Source: an uncultured Bacteroidia bacterium
Lineage (GTDB): Bacteria > Bacteroidota > Bacteroidia > Bacteroidales > F082
DNA: 64,000 nt
Reading direction: 5' to 3'
Assembly: GCA_902799345.1 (NCBI GenBank)
Contig: CADBZW010000003.1
Coordinates: 1 to 64,000 of the forward strand
The notes beneath the pieces are model-generated. The model made no database searches, was not told where the DNA came from, and worked only from the letters and a program-made list of their open reading frames with translations. Each line of letters begins with the position of its first letter. Position 1 is the stretch's first letter. Below, piece after piece: positions 38,805 through 47,389 of this stretch. A program made the position numbers and the translations under genes.

Positions 38805-40637
38805 ATGGCCAAGCAAAAGACTTTCTCCCGCGTCCTCACCTATGTCAAGCCCTACTGGGGCAGCATCGTCCTGAATCTGGTCTTCAATCTGATGGCCATT
38901 TTCTTCTCGTTGTTCAGCTTTGCACTTGTCGGGCCTTTCCTCAACCTGCTCTTCAAGGAAGGCGCCGTGGAGGTCATGGCCAAGCCCGAATTCTCCCTCA
39001 CCGCCGATTACCTGATGGGCTACCTCAACTGGTTCATGAGCAACCTCATCGCCAGCGGTGGCAAGCACCAAGCCTTGATATTCATGTGCCTGCTGCTTGT
39101 CGTGGCCTTTTTCTTCCGCAATCTTGGACGTTTCTTCGCCTGTTTCTTCATGGCCAACGTGCGCGTGGGCGCTGTCCACGACCTGCGCCGCGACGTCTAC
39201 AACAAAATCCTCATCCTGCCCCTCTCCTTCTACCACAGCCGCCAGAAGGGCGACACCATCGCCCGCATCACCACGGACGTGCAGGAAGTCGAGGTCTCGA
39301 TTTTGAACTATTTGGAGATGCTCATCAAGGACCCGCTGACCATCTTATTCTTCTTCCTCTTCATGGTCACACTCAGCCCGAGGCTAACGCTCTTCGTCAT
39401 CCTCGTTTTGCCCATTGCGGGACTGCTCATCGGCAAAGTCGGCAAGATGCTGAAGAAAGAGTCAAAAGAGGGACAGACTAAACTGGCGGGCATCATCTCC
39501 ACCGTGGAAGAGACCATCTCTGGACTGCGTATCATCAAGGCTTTCAACGCTATACGATATTCCGAGGACAAATTCGAGGAACAAAACAGCGACTACACCA
39601 AGGTGCTGCGCGGCATCCACCGCAAGCGCGACATGAGTTCGCCGATGAGCGAGTTTTTGTCATCCATGGTCGTCATCCTCGTGCTGTGGTTCGGCGGCAC
39701 CTTGATTTTGGGCGGCAGCAACCACATCGACGCAGGCAGTTTCATCAGCTATGTGGTGGTGTTCTCGCAAATCATCTCCCCTGCCAAGTCATTCTCGCAA
39801 GGCTACTACAACGTGCAGAAAGGCATCGCCTCTGCGGAACGCATCTTCGAGATCTTGGATGCCGAAGAGGTCATCACCGAGAAAGAAAACGCCATTGAAA
39901 TCAAAGACTTCAAGGATTGCATCGAATACAAAGACGTACATTTCAGCTATGGCAAGGACGAGGTCTTGAAAGGCATCGACTTAAAGATTCCGAAGGGCAA
40001 GTTCGTCGCCCTCGTCGGCGAGAGTGGTGGCGGCAAGTCGACCATGGCCGACTTATTGCCACGCTTCTATGATATCAATGAAGGCTCGGTCCGCGTCGAC
40101 GGCCATGACATCCGCGACTACAAAATCAGCGACCTGCGCGGCCTGATGGGCATCGTCTCACAAGATACCATCCTCTTCAACGACACCGTGTTCAACAACA
40201 TCGCCTTTGGCATGAAGGACGTCTCGAAGGAGCAGGTCATCGAAGCCGCCAAGATCGCCAACGCGCATGACTTCATCATGGAGTTGGAACACGGCTACGA
40301 CACCCGCATCGGCGACCGAGGCATGAACCTCAGCGGCGGTCAGCGGCAACGTTTGAGCATTGCTCGTGCCGTGCTGAAGAACCCGCCCATCCTCATCTTG
40401 GATGAAGCCACCTCGTCGCTCGACACCGAGAGCGAACGATTGGTGCAAGACGCCTTGTCGAAGGTGATGAGCCAGCGCACCTCCATCGTCATCGCCCACC
40501 GCCTGTCGACCATCCAATACGCTGACGAAATCGTGGTGTTGCAGAAAGGGCAGATCATCGAGCGCGGCAAGCACGATGACTTGATCGCCCTTGGCGGCGT
40601 CTACAAGAAACTCACTGATTTGCAATCGATTGGTTAA
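38805..40637 (+). CDS. ABC transporter, fused permease and ATPase (MsbA-like exporter)
   Basis: 610 residues. Six membrane helices in the N-terminal half (about 20-340), then the nucleotide-binding domain: Walker A GESGGGKST (from Gly405), signature LSGGQRQRLS, Walker B ILILDEATSSLD and H-loop IAHRLST. This half-transporter dimerises to export lipids or amphiphiles; MsbA-type lipid flipping is the likely role by similarity, but substrate cannot be read. It starts 38 nt after purB. Confidence 0.92.
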   Translation: MAKQKTFSRVLTYVKPYWGSIVLNLVFNLMAIFFSLFSFALVGPFLNLLFKEGAVEVMAKPEFSLTADYLMGYLNWFMSNLIASGGKHQALIFMCLLLVVAFFFRNLGRFFACFFMANVRVGAVHDLRRDVYNKILILPLSFYHSRQKGDTIARITTDVQEVEVSILNYLEMLIKDPLTILFFFLFMVTLSPRLTLFVILVLPIAGLLIGKVGKMLKKESKEGQTKLAGIISTVEETISGLRIIKAFNAIRYSEDKFEEQNSDYTKVLRGIHRKRDMSSPMSEFLSSMVVILVLWFGGTLILGGSNHIDAGSFISYVVVFSQIISPAKSFSQGYYNVQKGIASAERIFEILDAEEVITEKENAIEIKDFKDCIEYKDVHFSYGKDEVLKGIDLKIPKGKFVALVGESGGGKSTMADLLPRFYDINEGSVRVDGHDIRDYKISDLRGLMGIVSQDTILFNDTVFNNIAFGMKDVSKEQVIEAAKIANAHDFIMELEHGYDTRIGDRGMNLSGGQRQRLSIARAVLKNPPILILDEATSSLDTESERLVQDALSKVMSQRTSIVIAHRLSTIQYADEIVVLQKGQIIERGKHDDLIALGGVYKKLTDLQSIG

Positions 40638-40689
40638 ATAATGTATTTATTGAGTCAGAAGCCATAGTCAATAAAGACATACGACAGAA

Positions 40690-40974
40690 ATGAAAACTAA
40701 ACATGGCAATCCACTTATGAAAAAGCATTTTACTTTTTCCACCGGCGAGCACATCGAGGCCGACCTTGAGGACTTGCAAAGGCTCCTATCCGACAACAAG
40801 CAATACTTGGAGAACTACGAAGAGGTTTTCAGTTCTCTCGAAGACGACGACTACGTGGCCCGTGGCAACGGCTTCTGCGACCGCAAATACAGCGACGACT
40901 TCATCGAGGGACAGTTGGAGAAATACGCGCAACGGGTGAAGGAAATCGAGAAATGGATTACCGAATGGGAATAA
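40690..40974 (+). CDS. Hypothetical acidic protein
   Basis: 94 residues from the first ATG; Met10 (40717) is an alternative start. Rich in Glu/Asp and predicted helical: EADLEDLQRLLSDNKQYLENYEEVFSSLEDDD, then YAQRVKEIEKWITEWE. No domain recognised. It lies 52 nt after the ABC exporter and just before the orphan operator. Confidence 0.6.
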   Translation: MKTKHGNPLMKKHFTFSTGEHIEADLEDLQRLLSDNKQYLENYEEVFSSLEDDDYVARGNGFCDRKYSDDFIEGQLEKYAQRVKEIEKWITEWE

Positions 40975-40984
40975 TTCTCTTAAA

Positions 40985-41091
40985 GTTTGCCGATAACGGC
41001 AAAAATTGAGTGCTATTTGCATAAATCTTGCCGTTATCGGCAAAAATCACTATCTTTGCAGCGGATTTGAGAGAAAACTTGCCGATAAATG
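40985..41091 (+). promoter_or_regulatory. Orphan operator-promoter, twin of the one before the HTH-Fic gene
   Basis: Two palindromes, TTGCCGATAACGGCAA (40987-41002) and TTGCCGTTATCGGCAA (41028-41043), then -7 box TATCTTTG (41051-41058) and a half site ACTTGCCGATA running into ATGGATTATAT at 41089. The second palindrome, promoter, half site and first codons match those at 53813-53885. No matching gene follows: the frame runs into the end of psuG on the other strand. It appears to be a relic of a lost or moved gene. Confidence 0.75.
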
Positions 41092-41117
41092 GATTATATT
41101 GACCTTGATTTTCGCAT

Positions 41118-42026
41118 TTACACCATTTCCTTCGCCACCCTTGCCGCCAAGCGGGCATTGTTCAGCACCAATTGGATATTAGAGGCAAGGCTATCGCCAC
41201 CCGTGAGGTCTTTGATGCGTGCCAACAGATAGGGCGTTGTCTCTTTGCCGTGGATGCCCAACCTCTTGGCATCTGCCACTGCCTCATCGATGGCGGCGTT
41301 GATGCGGTCGGCATCCATGGAATACTCCTCTGGGATGGGGTTGGTGACCAACATGCCACCGCCGAGTCCCATTTCCTGCTTAGCGATGAAGGCCTTGGCC
41401 ACCTCCTCGGGAGTGTCGAGGCGATAATCCACCTTGAAGCCACTCTTGCGGGTGTAGAAAGCGGGCAGTTCTTCCGTGCCATAGCCAATCACTGGCACGC
41501 CCTTGGTCTCGAGATATTCAAGTGTTAGTCCCAGGTCAAGAATAGACTTGGCTCCGGCACAGATGACCATGACGGGAGTGCGAGCCAGCTCCTCCAGGTC
41601 GGCGGAGATGTCCATGGTAATCTCTGCACCACGGTGCACGCCGCCTACGCCACCTGTGGCAAACACGCGGATGCCAGCCAAGGCGGCGATAATCATCGTC
41701 GTGGCCACCGTCGTGGCGCCATCTTGTCCGCGAGCCACTAATACAGGTAGGTCACGGCGCGAGGCCTTGGTGACAGCGGTACCTTTCTTGCCCAGATATT
41801 CAATCTCCGACGGAGTCAAGCCAGCCTTCAGGCGGCCTCCGATGACGGCGATGGTGGCGGGCACGGCTCCTTCATCGCGGATGGTCTGCTCCACCCGCAA
41901 CGCCGTCTCCACATTCTGGGGGTAAGGCATTCCGTGGGATATGATGGTCGATTCGAGAGCCACGACGGGCTTTCCGCTTTGTAATGCTTCAGCCACTTCG
42001 GGCGAGAGGTCAAGGTATTTGTTCAT
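41118..42026 (-). CDS. psuG: Pseudouridine-5'-phosphate glycosidase
   Basis: 302 residues. Splits pseudouridine 5'-phosphate into uracil and ribose 5-phosphate. Diagnostic stretches: VALESTIISHGMPYPQN, GLTPSEIEYLG, ASRRDLPVL, ATGGVGGVHRGAE, VICAGAKSILDLGLTLEYLET and NPIPEE. Full length. The kinase gene lies directly upstream on the same strand. Confidence 0.95.
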   Translation of the reverse strand: MNKYLDLSPEVAEALQSGKPVVALESTIISHGMPYPQNVETALRVEQTIRDEGAVPATIAVIGGRLKAGLTPSEIEYLGKKGTAVTKASRRDLPVLVARGQDGATTVATTMIIAALAGIRVFATGGVGGVHRGAEITMDISADLEELARTPVMVICAGAKSILDLGLTLEYLETKGVPVIGYGTEELPAFYTRKSGFKVDYRLDTPEEVAKAFIAKQEMGLGGGMLVTNPIPEEYSMDADRINAAIDEAVADAKRLGIHGKETTPYLLARIKDLTGGDSLASNIQLVLNNARLAARVAKEMV

Positions 42027-42039
42027 GGTTGTTGTTGAT

Positions 42040-42801
42040 TTACGGTATCAGGACTTTCAATGTTATGTTTTTGCCAGCCATAAGTGCGTCACCGGCGCCA
42101 GTGGCATTCACCACATGGCAAGGCAAAGCAGGAAAATGATGTTTGGTGTCGCCTGCAACGACCTCCAAACCATCTGCTCCGAGGCTGACAAATCGCCTAT
42201 CGACACCTTTCAAGTCGGCAAGGATGGCGTTTTCGATTTGATTGCATTTCAGCGTGAAGAAATGCTTCTTGACCGACATCGCCATGGCCTCTTTGATTTT
42301 GGCGGCCTTGGCTCCCGAAACAGCATCCACATAGAGCGGCTTGTCGGTATGGTCAATTAGATAGGCCAAGGTTCCCACTGGGATGTTGGCATCGGCCACG
42401 AAGGCATCGACATCGCCCAACTGTTCCATTTTTGGCGCCAGCCATTCGGGAGTGATGCCATCGGCAGCAGCCATATCCGCCACGCCACCGACCATCTCGC
42501 CGTCGCAGTCGTTGATGCTCAAAAAACAAGAGCGGGCACCTGGGGCGGCATAGTCGCAGAGGCTTATGTCGATGTGGGCTTTACGGCAACTCTCGGCGGT
42601 AAAACGTCCGAAGTCATCGCCTCCGAATAAGGTCAGGAAGACGACCTCGTCGCCCAGCAGCGCAAGGTTATGGGCGATGTTGCGCCCTACCCCACCCGCC
42701 GTCAGGCGCACCGTGCCGGGATTAGAGTCGCCAGGCACAAAGGCACTGAAGCTCGTGGCGATGATGTCGGCATTTGCTCCGCCGATTACGCAGATTCTCA
42801 T
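42040..42801 (-). pseudogene. psuK: PfkB-family pseudouridine kinase, C-terminally truncated
   Basis: 253 residues from MRICVIGGANADIIATS; a longer frame to 42882 overlaps the promoter and was rejected. PfkB features: GGVGRNIAHNLALLG, VADANIPVG and the catalytic NATGAGDALMAG. The reading frame ends 10 residues after that motif (KNITLKVLIP), whereas the family normally continues with about 40-60 residues completing the fold. The truncation lies at the join to psuG. By position it would phosphorylate pseudouridine for PsuG. Activity as read is doubtful. Confidence 0.8.
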
Positions 42802-42835
42802 GGAATAATGTTTTAAACAGCGATCGTTGTTGGTG

Positions 42836-42843
42836 CAAAAATA
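42836..42843 (-). promoter_or_regulatory. -7 box for psuK-psuG (minus strand TATTTTTG)
   Basis: Exact TAnnTTTG, 35 nt before the psuK start at 42801. Confidence 0.6.
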
Positions 42844-42929
42844 AGAAAAAGTATAGATTCCACAAGTATTTGGGGATGACATATAAGTTTAATAACAGCA
42901 CGTATTTTTTCGTGTCAAGAGTGGTAGGT

Positions 42930-43100
42930 GCAAAATTTGCGCATACCACTTTGAGCGCTGTATAAAAAGCAATGTGCAAAAAATGCAAATTGCAATTCAA
43001 GAGAAGCATGTGTGCAAATAATGCACCCGTGGTAGTATTATGCAAATTGTGCATATTACTATTTGCTGATGAAAATAACGTGAGTATTATGCACGTTAAT
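42930..43100. promoter_or_regulatory. Cluster of TGCA-centred sites
   Basis: Within about 170 nt there are at least seven related words: GTGCAAAATTTGCGCAT, GTGCAAAAAATGCAAATTGC, TGTGCAAATAATGCAC, TTATGCAAATTGTGCATA and TTATGCACG. Several are palindromic or paired. They lie before the small gene at 43118 and could be a repeated operator. No exact -7 box is seen here. Confidence 0.4.
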
Positions 43101-43117
43101 AAACAAATTTCAGCCCT

Positions 43118-43432
43118 ATGTCACGGAACAACGAATTCTTTCATGCCTGCAAGGTCGATAATTGGTACATCTTTGAGCATACCGAATACGAATGGGATGA
43201 CATCGTGAACGCCTTCATTGCAGGGGGCTTGTATGCCGACAGAAACCCCAGAATCCAATGGGTGAGACTCACCGAGGAAACGGTCAAGGAATTGTTTGAC
43301 TACGCAAGATACTTGGTTTATCGCGCGGATTACGATGAGTACTATGTCCTTGACGGAACGACCATTAAGGAAACTATCAACGAAGGGAAATACACCCATG
43401 CGAAGTTGATTGAAGGGCCAGAGATGGCATGA
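43118..43432 (+). CDS. Small uncharacterised protein (intact copy of a duplicated gene)
   Basis: 104 residues, from MSRNNEFFHACKVDNWYIFE to LIEGPEMA. Conserved core YARYLVYRADYDEYYVLDGTTIKET recurs in a 5'-truncated copy at 54754-54987 next to the HTH-Fic gene. No known domain recognised. Acidic and aromatic-rich, with no signal peptide. Confidence 0.7.
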   Translation: MSRNNEFFHACKVDNWYIFEHTEYEWDDIVNAFIAGGLYADRNPRIQWVRLTEETVKELFDYARYLVYRADYDEYYVLDGTTIKETINEGKYTHAKLIEGPEMA

Positions 43433-43483
43433 GGATTAAGCAAAAGTGATTTGGCAGCAGCACATTGTATCTTGTTCCGTCCC

Positions 43484-44532
43484 TTAAAAGCGGATTCCAT
43501 CCGCCCCTTGCCTCTCCATAAGCGACCTACCCATCTCATTAAGCGCGACAAAACGAAAACGCAAAGAATCGGTTGCAACAGGCGTGTATTCGAAATGCTT
43601 GGCCTCGGCCTTGCGGCGAAGCGTTTCCTCAACAGATTGACGGATGAAAGGCGCACTGAATGCCTGCTCCGTTGGCTCTAAAAGCAAAAGCTTTCCTTGG
43701 GAGCACGCCTCAAAATAAACACCACCAGGCTTGTAATACCGCTCATGCGGCGAACCTTCCTCGGGGAAGCCTTCGTTGAGAAGGATGACCAAAGGTAAGC
43801 CTTGAGTCCGAAGCGTCCGTGCAATGAGTTGCTCACCCTTGCTAATGGAAGCCGTATAGGTTACCGCTCCATTTTGCGCCGATCGCAACACCGCTTTCAT
43901 CCTTTCTTGGACTTGCTCGTCCGTGGCATTGCGCGATATTTCCACCAATTGACGCTCTGGCCAGTCGAGAAGGAAATGATTGCCCATCGAGGTGAAAAAC
44001 AAACCACATGTTTCTGTCCTACGATACATTCGAAAAAGGTCAGGGTTTTGTTTACGCTGCCATGCCCGCTCTGCGTTGGCGTAAACATAGTTTATCATCG
44101 CCTGAAGTTGTCCTTTATGCGTGAGCACACGGTAATATGGCGGGCCATCGTACAAGTTTCCTTCAAAGCCCATCTTTCGGGCTTCAGCCTTGCAGCCTTG
44201 CATATAGCCTCGCACCACTTCTTTGATGCTCCGCGTCATGGTGCGTCGAACCTGCAAAACTGCAAAACGATATGATGATGGTCGGGCATGACCTTGTCTG
44301 CAAGGATTTTTATCTCAGGGCAAAGTTCAAGCATCCGTTGCTGTTGGTTGATTAATACCCAGCCTATGACGGTCTTTTCCACCTCGGCCCTTGTGCCATT
44401 GTGGGTGAGTTTGCCGAAAATGGGTTCACGCCCTTTGGCCACCATAGTCACATGCACGATGCACGGCTTGTGCCATGCACCAGGCTCCTGCCAAGTGGAA
44501 GTCTCGTTAGGTATGTTGGTGTTGGTAGTCAT
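43484..44532 (-). pseudogene. REP-associated tyrosine transposase (Y1/IS200-like), frameshifted
   Basis: The N-terminal part (start MTTNTNIPNETSTWQEPGAW at 44532) carries the HUH motif MPDHHHIVLQ. The frame is then shifted by an exact 8-bp tandem duplication (CTGCAAAA at 44252-44259 and again at 44260-44267). Removing one copy restores HHHIVLQVRRTMTRSIKEVV and a 346-residue protein; the candidate catalytic Tyr is in the stretch AMINYVYANAERAW. Transposases of this class move or spread REP-type palindromes. The disruption is probably recent because the rest is uninterrupted. Confidence 0.85.
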
Positions 44533-44592
44533 TTTCGTTTGGGGCTTTTGCGGCGGGAATGGAATTCCAGTGGAAGGGACAGAACACAAATG

Positions 44593-44600
44593 CAAAAGTA
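44593..44600 (-). promoter_or_regulatory. -7 box for the transposase (minus strand TACTTTTG)
   Basis: Exact TAnnTTTG, 61 nt before the start at 44532. Confidence 0.5.
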
Positions 44601-44651
44601 AGATTTATTTCGATACAAAAAGATTATTGCACTTTTTCGGGAAAAACCATT

Positions 44652-44697
44652 AGCCTGTGCTTCAATTCAGCACAGGCTTTTGTTTTCTTTGCAGCGG
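44652..44697 (+). promoter_or_regulatory. Hairpin-promoter module H1
   Basis: Perfect stem AGCCTGTGC/GCACAGGCT with loop TTCAATTCA, then TTTTGTTTTCTTTGCAGCGG. Near copies at 47331 (H2) and 48474 (H3). The hairpin with its T-run looks like a terminator; TTTCTTTG is one base from the -7 consensus. Confidence 0.6.
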
Positions 44698-44754
44698 AAA
44701 CAACACAAGCGGTCTGAAAAAATGTCAAAAATCAATTTGTTTCATGGAAATGTT

Positions 44755-45049
44755 TATCTTTGCAGCAAATTCGCAACGGCATTATGCCTATGCGAGTATG
44801 ACATATAGCACACTTGCTGACCATTCGGCTCGGTTAAATCTGGTAAATTCAACCCTTGAAGCACGAATAAGTCATAGCAGGTTTGTAGCCTTTTCGGAGG
44901 GCACAGACCGCTTTGCTTGTTTCGCTTCAAGGCCCACCAGAGCCGAACCGAGGAAACGACAAAGGGATTTCGTGTTCTCCCTTTTTGTTGTAGAGCACGG
45001 CGGAAATGCGGAAACCCGTTAGTGGAAGCGAACTTTAAAACAAATCACT
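44755..45049 (+). ncRNA. Possible structured leader RNA before a 45-residue ORF
   Basis: -7 box TATCTTTG at 44755-44762, then about 280 nt without a convincing gene. Pairings: TTCGGCTC (44824 on) with GAGCCGAA (44939 on), and the overlapping CTCGGTT with AACCGAG, so the two pairings are mutually exclusive. There is also a long hairpin ACGACAAAGGGA/TCCCTTTTTGTTGT at about 44956-44993. A reading frame crosses the region (to 45022) but has no usable start context. The known RNA class, if any, is not recognised. Confidence 0.35.
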
Positions 45050-45187
45050 ATGTACCAATTAAATTTCCCAAACGGCAATGTGCAGACTTACAATTCTTCC
45101 AGCGAGTTGCAAAACGCCGCAAGGCTTTTAGGCGGAGAAGCACGGATCATTAGTGGCAAAGTCTACGCCTTCGTGCCGAAAAAGTAA
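45050..45187 (+). CDS. Small protein of 45 residues
   Basis: MYQLNFPNGNVQTYNSSSEL to AFVPKK, ATG at 45050, ended by TAA and followed by a strong terminator. Basic C-terminus; compact alternating pattern that could form a small beta-rich or DNA/RNA-binding fold. It lies downstream of the possible leader RNA, which may control it. Not in any family I recognise. Confidence 0.55.
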   Translation: MYQLNFPNGNVQTYNSSSELQNAARLLGGEARIISGKVYAFVPKK

Positions 45188-45193
45188 GCCGAT

Positions 45194-45225
45194 GGAGACT
45201 GGCGCAAAAAGTCAGTCTCCTTTTT
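45194..45225 (+). terminator. Rho-independent terminator
   Basis: Stem GGAGACTG/CAGTCTCC followed by T5, 6 nt after the 45-residue ORF. Confidence 0.75.
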
Positions 45226-45256
45226 CCATGAAAACCTAAAATGAGAGAAAAATGTT

Positions 45257-45264
45257 TACTTTTG
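45257..45264 (+). promoter_or_regulatory. -7 box TACTTTTG that sets the next start
   Basis: Exact TAnnTTTG. It lies inside the longer open frame beginning at 45252, so transcription would start after that codon; the Met at 45321 is the likely start. Confidence 0.55.
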
Positions 45265-45320
45265 TCTCAATTATCATATTGGCGTTATGGCTACATGTGC
45301 AAAACCCGAACTGGCTGCCC

Positions 45321-45665
45321 ATGAAAAACTACCAATGCAAGAAATGTGGCATTCTGATTAAAACAGAGCGACGACCCAATGCGTTTAATTGTCGGGCTGG
45401 AAACTACCACGACTGGAACGACCTCGGTGAAGTCGGTTGCGAGAACTACCGATGCAAGAAATGCGGTCTTCTCGTCGAAAGCAAGAGCACCCCATCTTCT
45501 TTTGGATGCACTGCTGGAGGCTACCACAATTGGCAAGATTTATGTCCGATAGGCACCGATGTCTATCAATGCAAGAAGTGTGGCATTCTGTTGTATGCCT
45601 CAAAGTCGCCCAATGCATTTGACTGCCCTTCGGGTGGGTATCATCAGTGGAATAAATTGAATTGA
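45321..45665 (+). CDS. Triple zinc-ribbon-like repeat protein
   Basis: 114 residues from MKNYQCKKCG. Three copies of a motif of about 38 residues: Y-x-C-K-K-C-G-(I/L)-L, about 8 residues, P-x-x-F-x-C, x-x-G-x-Y-H-x-W. Each has three Cys and one His, which suits one zinc per repeat (inference). The hydrophobic N-terminal extension of the longer frame was rejected because it overlaps the -7 box. It is followed at once by the PD-(D/E)XK gene. Confidence 0.7.
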   Translation: MKNYQCKKCGILIKTERRPNAFNCRAGNYHDWNDLGEVGCENYRCKKCGLLVESKSTPSSFGCTAGGYHNWQDLCPIGTDVYQCKKCGILLYASKSPNAFDCPSGGYHQWNKLN

Positions 45666-45685
45666 AAAACAAAAAGATAACTGTT

Positions 45686-47299
45686 ATGAATAGTCAAGAT
45701 AACGATTTATTATTGCTTGAAAGCATGCTTGGGATTGCTGTTTCAAGAACCGCAGGAGTTCAAGTCGCTGTGGATAAAAATCTTCCCGTGCCTTTCCCTA
45801 AAAGTATTCATTACGAGTTGTACAAGAACCACATAGAATTGCATATTGAAAGTTCTACATATAGATCATTATGCGAATATCTTGAAAGGACTCTTCCTAA
45901 TAACGACATCGCTAAAACTGAAAAAAGAGGTTTTTGCGAATACGCTTATGTATTGAACAGAAGAGTTGAAGGATGGAGTAATATAGAAGAGTTAGGGAAT
46001 GCCATTATCGAACTGCGTAATATCGTTGAACCTGTGCTAATGCAGTATTGCGAACAAATAGCCGAGAACTTTGAACTAGCAAAGGTTCTTGGCGATTATT
46101 ATGAAGCACAAGAAGCGGCCTTGCCATTTCATATCAATGTAATTGACGAGCTTCATGCCAACGAAAACGCTCACACAAGGATTCTCACGCATTTACTCAA
46201 ATACAAAGAAGATGGGAAGCTTGTTATTCTTGCTTCTTTTCTAAAACAACTTCCTACATTCAATGTTGGGTCTATTGATATTGAGAAGTCAAAAGTCTAT
46301 TTCAACAGAGACAATATTGATGGCTTGATAGAGAAAGATGGCGAGTATGCTGTCATCATTGAAAACAAAATCCACTGGGCTGTTGATCAAGACAAACAGA
46401 TTGAACGTTATGTGAATACAGAAATAGAAAGAGGTGTCCCTTCGGATAACATTTGGGTAATATATCTGACGAGAGACGGAAGAAAAAAAGTTGAAAGTTA
46501 TAGTCTTACGAAAAAGACAAAAGAGATTTTGGGTGACCGTTTTCTGGAAATGGATTATTACCATAACATCCTCCCATGGCTTAAAGATACTGTTTTGCCT
46601 AATTGTAGAGTTAGAGAGGAATGGTTGGAGTCTGCTATTAAACAGTACATTGATCATTTAGAAGGATTGTTTGATATAAGGGATTCAAGAAAAGTGTTCC
46701 GTAAAAAGGTACAGGGACAAATAGCCAATAGTATAGGTTGTACGGAAGAAATGTCAAGAGGTGAGGTCTATTCAAAATTCCATGCCTATTTACATACTTT
46801 GGAAGAATTGCAAAATATTGTCAGCAATTCCATGGAGAGTTTGATAAAACCTATAATAGAACGATTGCAAAATACTACCATAGAAGTGTTAGGCGAACTA
46901 TGTCCTAATGAAGAATTTGGTTTTTACAATGGCATACATAATGGTTTTTATCAAGTGTTCTTAAAGAAATGGACAACGAAAGTCCATTTCGAGTGGATCC
47001 CATTAAATGAAAAACGTTTGCTTTCTGGAACCGAATACATTTTAGTATTACATGTTGAGCAAAATGACATTCATGAACGTTTCAATCAAGTTCTAATTGA
47101 CAATTTTTTGATGACTAAGGCGAAAGAATTAAGTTTAAAGAAAACTGATAAGACTACCTTTTATAAGAATGTGATTACAACAAATAGATCAATGTCTGAC
47201 ATGACACATGAGGAGTTTTCCATATTTCTTCGTGAAGCATACAAAGATGTAAATGACATTCAGCTGTTCGTATCAGAATACATTCTAAATGTTGAATAG
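45686..47299 (+). CDS. PD-(D/E)XK nuclease superfamily protein
   Basis: 537 residues from MNSQDNDLLLLE. The core NENAHTRILTHLLKY, then DNIDGLIEKDGEYAVIIENKIHWAVDQDKQIERY, fits the PD-(D/E)XK family often named PDDEXK_4: Asp in NIDGLI, then Glu-x-Lys in IENKI, then the Gln/Glu helix. A predicted DNase; role unknown. The remaining C-terminal half (about 230-537) is helical and unassigned. Visibly more AT-rich than the housekeeping genes, consistent with recent acquisition. Weak start alternative at 45662 (TTG). Confidence 0.75.
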   Translation: MNSQDNDLLLLESMLGIAVSRTAGVQVAVDKNLPVPFPKSIHYELYKNHIELHIESSTYRSLCEYLERTLPNNDIAKTEKRGFCEYAYVLNRRVEGWSNIEELGNAIIELRNIVEPVLMQYCEQIAENFELAKVLGDYYEAQEAALPFHINVIDELHANENAHTRILTHLLKYKEDGKLVILASFLKQLPTFNVGSIDIEKSKVYFNRDNIDGLIEKDGEYAVIIENKIHWAVDQDKQIERYVNTEIERGVPSDNIWVIYLTRDGRKKVESYSLTKKTKEILGDRFLEMDYYHNILPWLKDTVLPNCRVREEWLESAIKQYIDHLEGLFDIRDSRKVFRKKVQGQIANSIGCTEEMSRGEVYSKFHAYLHTLEELQNIVSNSMESLIKPIIERLQNTTIEVLGELCPNEEFGFYNGIHNGFYQVFLKKWTTKVHFEWIPLNEKRLLSGTEYILVLHVEQNDIHERFNQVLIDNFLMTKAKELSLKKTDKTTFYKNVITTNRSMSDMTHEEFSIFLREAYKDVNDIQLFVSEYILNVE

Positions 47300-47330
47300 A
47301 AATCAGCTTAAAGGTTGTTTTTTTTGACAC

Positions 47331-47371
47331 TTGTGCCTCAATTCGGCACAGGCTTTCTTTTTCTTTGCAGC
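47331..47371 (+). promoter_or_regulatory. Hairpin-promoter module H2
   Basis: Stem TGTGCC/GGCACA around TCAATTC, then GGCTTTCTTTTTCTTTGCAG. Sits between the nuclease and the FtsZ-like gene. Compare H1 (44652) and H3 (48474). Confidence 0.6.
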
Positions 47372-47389
47372 GTTAAATCATAACGCACT

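Noticed and set aside
44657-45022. 121-codon open frame across the possible leader RNA
   Set aside because: Starts in module H1, before the -7 box at 44755; no ribosome-binding site; base pairing explains the stretch better. Not fully excluded.
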